Below, piece after piece: positions 43,151-50,095 of a stretch of 64,000 nucleotides of DNA. The notes below the pieces were generated by a model that saw only the letters and a program-made list of their open reading frames with translations, was not told the DNA's origin and searched no databases. Each line of letters opens with the position of its first letter. The first letter of the stretch is position 1. Source of the DNA: CAVPXC01 sp963709505 (GTDB lineage: Bacteria; Chloroflexota; Anaerolineae; JAAEKA01); NCBI GenBank assembly GCA_963709505.1, contig CAVPXC010000014.1, positions 12,116-76,115 of the forward strand, in the 5' to 3' direction. Both the position numbers and the translations under genes were made by a program.

Positions 43151-46100
43151 ATGACAACGTTCACATGGTTGCATCTGTCGGACTTACATTTTCGCAGTGG
43201 TAGCAGTCGTTCGTGGGACCGCGACATCGTCCTGCGAACCCTGCTTGACGACATCAAAGAACGCATAGCGCAGGATAGCTTACGTCCCGATCTGATTCTC
43301 TTCTCTGGAGATGTGGCGTTCAGCGGTCAGGCGGACGAGTACGCGCTGGCTCGCGAGTTCTTTGATGAGCTGCTTAGAGTGACTGCTCTGCCGAAGAGCC
43401 GGTTCTTCGTCGTCCCAGGCAACCACGACGTGGATCGTAGGGCTATTACACGTGGTGCAAGCGTCGTCGGCAGTTCCCTCACCGACCGGGGTGCGGTGAA
43501 CGAACTGCTGACCCATGGCGACGACCGACGGCTCGTGTTGCGCCGGCTTGACGGCTATGCCCGCTTCGTCAACGAGTACCTTGAGGGGCTGCTGCCGTTC
43601 AATGACGAGCAGTTCTTCTACGTAAAAAGCCTCGACCCAGCGGGGCGCCGGATTGCTGTGTTGGGGCTCAATTCGGCATGGCTGTGCGCCGGCGACGATG
43701 ACCGCAGCCGGTTGGTGGTGGGGGAACTCCAGGTGCGCCGGGCCCTGGATGCAAGCAGCGACGCTGATCTCCGGGTTGCCCTCGTGCACCACCCCTTCGA
43801 TTGGCTACAGGAGTTCGATCAGGATGACACGGAGGCGCTGTTGATGCAGGGGTGCGCCTTCATCCTGCACGGCCACCTCCATCGGCCTGGCGTTCGCAGC
43901 CTGAAGACACCTGATGCCGGAGCGATGATCCTGGCCGCGGGCGCCAGCTACGAGAGCCGCCAGTACCAAAACGGCTACAACTGGGTGCGTCTAGACCTGG
44001 AGAGCGGCCAGGGCACGACCTACCTGAGGGCCTACAGCGATCGGGGCGGCGGTTTCTGGACCAAGGACGTGGCTACGTACAAGAACGCGCCCGACGGCGA
44101 GTTCAGCTTTGTCGTGCCGTTGGCCTCAAAGGTCCCCTCCAGGACGAAGCCGGCATCGCCTGCACCAACGCCTACGCCAGTGGCAAATACCACTCTGGAG
44201 GCGAACTATCTGCGCCGCGTGCAGTCATTCGCCAACGTCCTGCCGTTGTGGGCCATTGACCCGCGTGGTGTGGAGCGCACCTTGCAGAAGACCATGGATC
44301 TGTTGCCGGTGTACGTAGCGCTCAACACGACCGCCTCAGAGTCCGTAGAGAAGGACGGGCCGGGCCGAGGACGCAAGGAGCCAACGATTGAGGCCATGGC
44401 GGGAGAAGAGCGCGAGACAAAACCGTTATCGGTCTTGGAAGCCGCAGCTCGCCAGCGATGGATGGTGTTGCTGGGCGACCCTGGCAGCGGCAAGTCCACG
44501 TTTGCAAACTATCTCGCACTGTGTCTGGCCGGCGCTCGCCTGGAAATGATGGGCGAAACGCCTGATGTGCCCGGGTCGAACTGGTTGGGCCAGTTGGCCC
44601 CACCGTGGCCCCACGGCGCGTTGCTTCCGCTCCAGATCACCCTGCGCCAGTTCGCCCGAAGCGAGTTTTGTGACGGTACCGCTAACGGGCTCTGGAGCTT
44701 TGTCGTCAAAACCCTCACCGATCACAGCCTGGCCGATTTCGCCGATGTATTGCGTAAACGGCTGATGGAGGGCGGGGTGTTCCTGCTGCTGGATGGCCTT
44801 GACGAAGTCGCTGACGATGCCCAACGCAGCATGGTGCGCGACGCCGTGGCCCAATTCGTCGCAACCTTCTCCCATCCCTCCAACCGTTCCTTGGTTACCT
44901 GCCGAGGCTATGCGTATCAGGATCCCCAACACCAGCTCGACCAGTTCGTCAATTATACCCTGGCCGCGCTCGGGCCGGAGCAAAGCGACACGTTCGTCGA
45001 CTGCTGGTATCGCGAGGTGTGCCGGCTGAGGTGGAAGGAAGAAGCGGATGCCAAGACCCTGGCCGAGCGGCTCAAGGAGGCAAGCCGTCGGCCTGACCTG
45101 GCGCCGCTTGCGGCCAATCCACTGCAACTGGCGATGATGGCCTCCTTGCAGTTTTCTTGGGGACGGCTGCCCGACGACCGTGTGGAGCTCTACGCCGAGA
45201 TGGTCCGCCTGCTGCTGGTGCGCTGGCAAGAGGCGCGCCTGGGACAGGAGACAGGAGTCACCCCGACCATCAGCATGAGCGACCTCGAATTGGCTCTCGA
45301 ACGGGTTGCGTTCGTGGCCCATCGGCAACAATCCTTACAAGAAGGCACGGCAGATATCAGTGAAGCCTTGCTGTTGAGCGTGTTCAAGGAATATCTCGAC
45401 GGAAGCTGGGATCGCGCCACAAAACTGGTCCACTACCTTCGGGATCGCGCCGGGCTGCTGATCGACCGCGGCAACGGCGCTTTCGCCTTTCCGCACCGTT
45501 CCTATCAGGAATATCTGGCCGGCTCCTATCTGGCCGTGCAGCCAGAGTTTCCCGACGAGACCGTCGCGCTCGTGAAGGACAACTACCCGCAGTGGCGCGA
45601 GGTCGCGCTCTGGGCAACGGGCGCGATGACGCGCCAGAAGAAGATGCCCCACATTGCCGTCGACCTGGCATCGGCGCTGTGCCCGAAGGAGGAGCCGCCG
45701 GCCGAGGTTTCGCAGATCGATTGGCGAATGGCCAATCTAGCGGGCGAGGTGTTGCGGGAGATCGGCCTGCAGAACGTCACCGTGCGCGAGCGCCACCAGC
45801 CCGTCGTGGCTCGCGTACAGCGCTGGCTGTTGGCTCTCGTGCAACGCGGCGCCCTTGCGCCAACGGAGCGCGCCGAAGCGGGTCTCACCTTGGGCTTCGT
45901 GGGCGATCCCCGCTTTGCGGCCGGTCTCTACAGCCTGCCGAAGTTAATCGCCATTCCGTCCGGACGCTGGTGGATGGGGAGTGACGAAGCCGAGGTCGAG
46001 CGGCTGGTCAAGGAAACAGGCAATGATGCGTACAAGCGCGAATTGCCCCGCCACCAGATTGAGCTGTCGCCTTTCGCCATTGCCCGCTATCCCACCACCA

Positions 46101-47008
46101 ATGCCATGTTCCAGTGCTTCTTGGAGGCCGGCGGCTACCAGGACCAGCGCTGGTGGTCCGAGGCCAGGGTCGCCAAGGTGTGGCGAAAGGACGGGACTGT
46201 CAAGGATAGATGGAGCAATGACGTGCGAACCCAACCCGTTTACTGGGACGACGCTCGTCTCAACGGGCCGACCCAACCGGTGGTTGGGGTCACCTGGTAC
46301 GAAGCCGTGGCCTATTGCCGTTGGCTGACGGCATCGCTGGCCGACGGCTTCGAGTACCGACTGCCCACGGAAGCCGAATGGGAGCGCGCAGCGCGTGGCC
46401 CTCACGGCTGGCGCTATCCATGGGGCGACGAGTGGATGCAAGATCGGGCCAACTCAAAAGAGCTGAGCCTGGAGCGCACCACACCCGTGGGCATCTTCCC
46501 GGATGGCGCTAGCGCCGAAGGTGTGTTAGACTTGAGCGGTAACGTTTGGGAATGGTGTAGTGACTGGTTCGCAGAAGACACGTATGCCCAACGAGCAGGA
46601 CGGGTTGAACGGGATCCACAGGGACCGACGAAAAGTGAGTACAAGGTGCTACGCGGCGGCTCATGGTACAATAATAGAACAGTCGTGCGGTGCGCGTCCC
46701 GGACAGGGGCAACCCTGGCGACAGGGGCGACTACGTCGGCTTTCGTGTCGCCAGGGGGCCTCTCAAATAGCACCCTGTTCCCTGTCCCCTGTTCTCTGTC
46801 CACCGGTATACGCACGTATGATGCATCGACTGAAAAGCGCCTCCTTTGTTTCCAGCCCTGCGGCCCGTGGGCCGCAGGGCGCGCGGCGGAATCGGCCAGT
46901 GTGACAGGGATTGGAAATCCCCTGGCTGAAGTTGAGAAGTGCCCTCAGGCACTGGGAGAGCCGGAAGCCGGAAGCCGGAAGTCAGAAGCCTTCAAGTACT
47001 ATAGATAG
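43151..47008 (+). CDS. DGR target: calcineurin-like phosphoesterase - NACHT NTPase - FGE/C-type lectin protein
   Basis: Residues 1-330: metallophosphoesterase (WLHLSDLHF, FSGDVAFSG, VVPGNHDVD, LHGHLHRP). Residues about 435-760: NACHT/STAND ATPase with Walker A LLGDPGSGKSTFANY (about 440) and Walker B FLLLDGLDEVAD (about 546). Residues about 930-1200: formylglycine-generating-enzyme fold of C-type lectin type (IPSGRWWMGSDEAEV, LPTEAEWERAARGPHG, DLSGNVWEWCSDWF, VLRGGSWYNN). The variable repeat lies at the end. The architecture is that of a sensor protein in a bacterial conflict system: binding domain, NTPase switch, phosphoesterase effector (role inferred). As written, the frame after 46702 is off by one and runs to 47008. 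With the missing base restored, the protein ends GFRVARGPLK at 46770 (1206 residues). Confidence 0.9.
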   Translation: MTTFTWLHLSDLHFRSGSSRSWDRDIVLRTLLDDIKERIAQDSLRPDLILFSGDVAFSGQADEYALAREFFDELLRVTALPKSRFFVVPGNHDVDRRAITRGASVVGSSLTDRGAVNELLTHGDDRRLVLRRLDGYARFVNEYLEGLLPFNDEQFFYVKSLDPAGRRIAVLGLNSAWLCAGDDDRSRLVVGELQVRRALDASSDADLRVALVHHPFDWLQEFDQDDTEALLMQGCAFILHGHLHRPGVRSLKTPDAGAMILAAGASYESRQYQNGYNWVRLDLESGQGTTYLRAYSDRGGGFWTKDVATYKNAPDGEFSFVVPLASKVPSRTKPASPAPTPTPVANTTLEANYLRRVQSFANVLPLWAIDPRGVERTLQKTMDLLPVYVALNTTASESVEKDGPGRGRKEPTIEAMAGEERETKPLSVLEAAARQRWMVLLGDPGSGKSTFANYLALCLAGARLEMMGETPDVPGSNWLGQLAPPWPHGALLPLQITLRQFARSEFCDGTANGLWSFVVKTLTDHSLADFADVLRKRLMEGGVFLLLDGLDEVADDAQRSMVRDAVAQFVATFSHPSNRSLVTCRGYAYQDPQHQLDQFVNYTLAALGPEQSDTFVDCWYREVCRLRWKEEADAKTLAERLKEASRRPDLAPLAANPLQLAMMASLQFSWGRLPDDRVELYAEMVRLLLVRWQEARLGQETGVTPTISMSDLELALERVAFVAHRQQSLQEGTADISEALLLSVFKEYLDGSWDRATKLVHYLRDRAGLLIDRGNGAFAFPHRSYQEYLAGSYLAVQPEFPDETVALVKDNYPQWREVALWATGAMTRQKKMPHIAVDLASALCPKEEPPAEVSQIDWRMANLAGEVLREIGLQNVTVRERHQPVVARVQRWLLALVQRGALAPTERAEAGLTLGFVGDPRFAAGLYSLPKLIAIPSGRWWMGSDEAEVERLVKETGNDAYKRELPRHQIELSPFAIARYPTTNAMFQCFLEAGGYQDQRWWSEARVAKVWRKDGTVKDRWSNDVRTQPVYWDDARLNGPTQPVVGVTWYEAVAYCRWLTASLADGFEYRLPTEAEWERAARGPHGWRYPWGDEWMQDRANSKELSLERTTPVGIFPDGASAEGVLDLSGNVWEWCSDWFAEDTYAQRAGRVERDPQGPTKSEYKVLRGGSWYNNRTVVRCASRTGATLATGATTSAFVSPGGLSNSTLFPVPCSLSTGIRTYDASTEKRLLCFQPCGPWAAGRAAESASVTGIGNPLAEVEKCPQALGEPEAGSRKSEAFKYYR
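46683..46754 (+). repeat. DGR variable repeat (VR)
   Basis: 72 nt matching the template repeat at 48831-48903 except for ten substitutions, every one at a template adenine (seven A to G, two A to T, one A to C), and loss of one adenine between 46702 and 46703. The last 18 bases (CGGCTTTCGTGTCGCCAG) are identical and should hold the homing (IMH) site. It encodes the ligand-facing loop of the FGE/lectin domain. Confidence 0.95.
46905..46953 (+). repeat. REP unit after the DGR target
   Basis: Hairpin CAGGGATTGGAAATCCCCTG, linker GCTGAAGTTGAGA, hairpin AGTGCCCTCAGGCACT. Confidence 0.85.
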
Positions 47009-47174
47009 CTCGACAATGTTAGATTAGACAAATGTTCTATAGAAACGCCGCTTTCTTGACCAATTCGCGGCATTCGGCTAAGGGAAATGCACTTCCGACG
47101 GAGCGGTTATGTTACCCTGGTGGGCCTGGTTCGCACGAGATTATGGAACAAATGTGCAATCTAACATTGTCGAG
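47009..47174. mobile_element. 166-bp miniature inverted-repeat element
   Basis: CTCGACAATGTTAGATT (47009-47025) is exactly complementary to AATCTAACATTGTCGAG (47158-47174), and the similarity extends imperfectly outward (AGATAG..) and inward (CAAATG..). About 130 bases without a gene lie between. It has the form of a non-autonomous MITE sitting between DGR target and reverse transcriptase. Confidence 0.7.
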
Positions 47175-47313
47175 ATAGTCAGATAAAATTTGGGCATCGT
47201 GTGTCGCCCTCACGCTTGGTAGGGGGCGACACCCCGAAACATTGTCTGAACACCTATAGAAAGCAAGTCAAATCGCAAGCCGCTTCAGCGGCCTGCGATG
47301 CAATCCGTTCCGC

Positions 47314-47363
47314 AGTGCCTGAGGGCACTTTTCGGTTTCAGCCAGGGGATTTCCAATCCCTGG
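47314..47363 (-). repeat. REP unit immediately upstream of the reverse transcriptase
   Basis: Reverse orientation: hairpin AGTGCCTGAGGGCACT (47314-47329) and CCAGGGGATTTCCAATCCCTGG (47342-47363). It ends 8 bases before the reverse transcriptase ATG, so the gene's leader is a REP hairpin. Confidence 0.85.
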
Positions 47364-47371
47364 GTTTAGCT

Positions 47372-48433
47372 ATGCCACGCACCTTCAAACACCTCTACCC
47401 CCAAATTTACGACCTGGAAAACCTCTGGCTGGCCTGGCGGCGCGCTCGGCGGGGTGGCAAGCGCAAGTGGTCCAGCGTGGCAACCTTTGAGTTCGACCTG
47501 GAACAGAACCTGCTGGCTCTCCACGAAGAGCTGCGCGACAAGACTTACCGGCCTGGTCCGTACCGCAATTTCACGATCCGGGAGCCCAAGGTGCGGCGCA
47601 TCTCGGCCGCGCCGTTCCGAGACCGCGTCGTCCACCATGCGCTGATGCAGGTGACCTGGCCGATCTTGGAGGCGCGCATGATCCACGACAGCTACGCTTG
47701 CCGGGTGGGCAAAGGGACGCATAAGGCCATCGACCGCGCGCAAGAGCTCAGCCGCCGCTACCGCTACGTCTTGCAGTGCGATGTGGTCCAGTTCTTTCCC
47801 GCGGTCGATCAGGCCATCCTGCGCGGCCAGTTGGCCCGCCACATCGCCTGCCCCGACACCCTTTGGCTCATGGACCACATCCTGGCAAGTGGCCAGGACG
47901 TGCTGGCCGGCCACTACGATATGGTCTACTTTCCCGGCGATGACCTGCTGGCCGCGGCCCGCCCGCGCGGTCTGCCAATCGGCAACCTGACTTCGCAGAA
48001 CTGGGCGAACGTCTATCTCAATGACCTGGACCAATTCGTGAAGCACGGCCTGCACTGCCACGCCTATCTGCGCTACGCCGACGACTTCCTGCTCTTCGCC
48101 GACAACAAGCCGACCCTCTGGGCCTGGCGCGGCGAGATCGTCGACAAGCTGGCCGAGCTGCGCCTGACCTTGCATGAAGACCGGGCTCAGGTCTTCCCGG
48201 TCAAGGCCGGCATTCCCTGGCTGGGCTTCCGGGTTTTCCCGACACATCGGCGACTCAAACGGCGCAACGTCAAGACGTTTGGCCGCCGCCTGCGCGCCCA
48301 GCGCGATGCCTACAAGGCCGGACAAATGACCCTGGCCGAGATCCAGCCCTCGGTGCGCGCCTGGATCGCCCATGCCAGGCATGCCGACACCTACCGGCTG
48401 CGCAAAGCGCTCTTCCGACTGGTGCTATTTTGA
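47372..48433 (+). CDS. DGR reverse transcriptase
   Basis: RNA-directed DNA polymerase of the diversity-generating type. Seen: RRISAAPFRDRVVHHALMQV (motifs 1-2), LQCDVVQFFPAVDQAIL (motif 3), GLPIGNLTSQNWANVYLNDLDQF (motif 4; L-P-I-G-N-L-T-S-Q is the DGR form rather than the Q-G of group II intron enzymes), YADDFLLFA active site, and WLGFRVFP. No maturase or endonuclease domain. 353 residues. ATG at 47372 has no clear ribosome binding site, being preceded directly by a REP. The TGA overlaps the start of avd. Confidence 0.93.
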   Translation: MPRTFKHLYPQIYDLENLWLAWRRARRGGKRKWSSVATFEFDLEQNLLALHEELRDKTYRPGPYRNFTIREPKVRRISAAPFRDRVVHHALMQVTWPILEARMIHDSYACRVGKGTHKAIDRAQELSRRYRYVLQCDVVQFFPAVDQAILRGQLARHIACPDTLWLMDHILASGQDVLAGHYDMVYFPGDDLLAAARPRGLPIGNLTSQNWANVYLNDLDQFVKHGLHCHAYLRYADDFLLFADNKPTLWAWRGEIVDKLAELRLTLHEDRAQVFPVKAGIPWLGFRVFPTHRRLKRRNVKTFGRRLRAQRDAYKAGQMTLAEIQPSVRAWIAHARHADTYRLRKALFRLVLF

Positions 48434-48768
48434 ACCAGGAAACTCCCCTCCTGGCCAAGACGTACGACCTGGTGGTCTATCTGCTCCAGATCACCGAGAG
48501 GTTCCCACGCACCCAGCGTGACCTCAGCCTGCGGATACGCAGACTTTCCCTGGGCTATCTTGACCTCCTGATCGAGGCGCGTAAGAGCTCTCCTGATGAT
48601 CGCAAGCATCTCTTGCGACAGGCTGATGAGACGTTGGATAAGCTGCGTTACACGGTGCGCATCTGCCAGGAGCTTGGCTCGATCAGCCAGAAGCAGTACC
48701 TGCACGCCGCCGGGTTGATGGGCCAGGTGGGCAATTTGCTTGGAAGATGGATCAAGCCGCCTGACTGA
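48430..48768 (+). CDS. avd: DGR accessory variability determinant (Avd)
   Basis: A 112-residue all-helical basic protein: LLAKTYDLVVYLLQITERFP, RDLSLRIRRLSLGYLDLL, ADETLDKLRYTVRICQELG, QYLHAAGLMGQVGNLLGRWI. This is the four-helix bundle of Avd/bAvd, which forms a pentameric barrel that binds the reverse transcriptase and template RNA. TTG start overlaps the RT stop (TTGA), so the two are coupled. Confidence 0.9.
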   Translation: MNQETPLLAKTYDLVVYLLQITERFPRTQRDLSLRIRRLSLGYLDLLIEARKSSPDDRKHLLRQADETLDKLRYTVRICQELGSISQKQYLHAAGLMGQVGNLLGRWIKPPD

Positions 48769-48830
48769 GTATGACGGACTCTGCGATTCTTCAGCCGGTG
48801 TGTATAATGCGGGCAGCGGGTCCGGTCGTA

Positions 48831-48903
48831 TCGTGCGGTGCGCGTACCGGAACAGGAACAACCCTGACAACAGGAACGACAACAACGGCTTTCGTGTCGC
48901 CAG
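48831..48903 (+). repeat. DGR template repeat (TR)
   Basis: 73 nt, 20 of them adenines, 62 bases after the avd stop. If translated it would read Y-R-N-R-N-N-P-D-N-R-N-D-N-N-G-F-R-V-A; the AAC codons are those best suited to adenine mutagenesis. Identity with the VR starts at TCGTGCGGTGCGCGT and ends at CGCCAG; flanks differ. A TATAAT box (48803-48808) just upstream may serve template RNA transcription. Confidence 0.95.
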
Positions 48904-49111
48904 CAGTCGCCGGAGAGACGGCCCGATGAATTGTCGAAGGCAAGCAACGCTCTTCGGAACCCTTTCCTTCGGCCAGCGCTGTCCATCCTGAGAGACTCCA
49001 GACTGTGACCCGGGTCGCGTCCTGCTGAGCAGGCCGGCCAAAGAAGACAGGTCCTCCTGAGCTCGTAAGGCCGCCGGCTTGAGCGCTCGGGAAGGACCAT
49101 CGATTGCCGGC

Positions 49112-49291
49112 GCCCGGCGAATGGAAACGCCCGGCGAATGGAAACGCCCGACGAATGGAATTCGCCGGCTGAAGCAGACAAGTCGCCTCAGCGACTGGGG
49201 AAGGTGGGAGGTGCCGTTCCGCTCCGTTCCGCTCCGCTCCGCCAGTGGCTGCGGCCACTTCTCATTCTCAGGCCGGGATTTCCAATCCCGG
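49112..49291. repeat. REP cluster upstream of the RAYT gene
   Basis: Forward unit with the first hairpin repeated three times (CGGCGAATGGAAACGCC twice, then GACGAATGGAATTCGCCGG), followed by AGTCGCCTCAGCGACT (49181-49196). A reverse unit follows: AGTGGCTGCGGCCACT (49244-49259) and CCGGGATTTCCAATCCCGG (49273-49291). Between TR and this block (48904-49111) I see no gene. Confidence 0.8.
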
Positions 49292-49397
49292 AACGCCGGC
49301 GCCGGGTGGAAGGGCGTTGGTGAGGAGAGAGCGTGAGGATTTGTAGATCGGTTCAAGACTGAAGGTGTTCAGTCCAGTTATCAGAGGGAGGTGACAC

Positions 49398-49835
49398 ATG
49401 GCATACTGGCGGTTGTTCTATCACTTCGTGTGGACCACGAAGAACCGAGAGCCTTTGCTGGTCCCCAGCATTGAGCCGAGCGTTTATCGCTTCTTGCACG
49501 CCGGGGCCAAGGAACTCCGTGTACCGCTGTTTGTGATTGGAGGGATCGCCGATCACGTACACGTGGTGGCTGCAGTGCGACCTGCGCTGTCCCCGTCCGA
49601 TTTCATGAAACAGTTGAAAGGCAGCAGCTCACGGTTCATTTTGCTGGAATACAAGATGCCTTTCGATTGGCAAGAGGGCTACGGTGTTTTCTCCGTGTCC
49701 GAAAGCGATGTTCCGCAAGTCATCGACTATGTCCAGTTTCAGAAGGGTCATCATGCAAATCAGACCACAGTCTATGAGTGGGAGCAGACGTACAATTGGA
49801 ATCTCGGACCTCCGGGATTGAAAATCCCTGGCTGA
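49398..49835 (+). CDS. REP-associated tyrosine transposase (RAYT, IS200-like Y1)
   Basis: Single-strand DNA transposase of the HUH family: IADHVHVVAAV is the H-U-H motif (residues about 53-63), VIDYVQFQKGHH holds the catalytic tyrosine, and YRFLHAGAKELRVPLFVIGG and QLKGSSSRFI are typical. 145 residues. GGGAGG is 10 bases upstream of ATG. The final residues (L-K-I-P-G) and the TGA are translated from a REP hairpin. REP units lie within 110 bases on both sides, the arrangement of RAYT-REP systems in which the enzyme acts on REP hairpins. Confidence 0.9.
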   Translation: MAYWRLFYHFVWTTKNREPLLVPSIEPSVYRFLHAGAKELRVPLFVIGGIADHVHVVAAVRPALSPSDFMKQLKGSSSRFILLEYKMPFDWQEGYGVFSVSESDVPQVIDYVQFQKGHHANQTTVYEWEQTYNWNLGPPGLKIPG

Positions 49836-49976
49836 AGACCAGAAGTGGCCTCAGCCACTAGCCGAGTGTTCTCCGGGATTAGAAATCCCAGGCTGAACCG
49901 ACCAGCTTGCGCCGCGCCGTTCCGCCAGTGGCTGCGGCCACTTCTCCCCTTCAGCCAGGGGATTTCTAATCCCTGG
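49812..49976. repeat. REP cluster downstream of the RAYT gene
   Basis: Forward unit 49812-49859 (CCGGGATTGAAAATCCCTGG; AGTGGCCTCAGCCACT), a lone first hairpin 49873-49892 (CCGGGATTAGAAATCCCAGG), and a reverse unit 49927-49976 (AGTGGCTGCGGCCACT; CCAGGGGATTTCTAATCCCTGG). Confidence 0.85.
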
Positions 49977-50022
49977 CTCCGGCTCTGCGCCGTACCGCAC
50001 CCGATGACCCAGAATCCCCCGT

Positions 50023-50052
50023 TTGACAGACGTTCCACCTGCGTGCTAAAAT
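50023..50052 (+). promoter_or_regulatory. Promoter for acs
   Basis: TTGACA (50023-50028), 18 bases, TAAAAT (50047-50052), 44 bases before the start codon. Confidence 0.7.
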
Positions 50053-50095
50053 TGCGCCACTTTTGAACCCTTGCCGCGCCAGGAGGAGAGTCGCC

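Larger units (their letters stand above)
43151..48903 (+). mobile_element. Diversity-generating retroelement cassette
   Basis: Order: target with VR, REP, MITE, REP, reverse transcriptase, avd, TR. All parts needed for mutagenic retrohoming are present on one strand. No second VR was found in the window. Confidence 0.92.

Noticed and set aside
47372..48433. Reverse transcriptase as part of a group II intron or retron
   Set aside because: No maturase or endonuclease domain, no intron domain V/VI-like fold and no msr/msd; DGR motif 4, Avd, TR and VR are all present.
43151..48903. A second variable repeat for the same template
   Set aside because: I looked for the CGGCTTTCGTGTCGCCAG end elsewhere in the window on both strands and saw only the TR and one VR.
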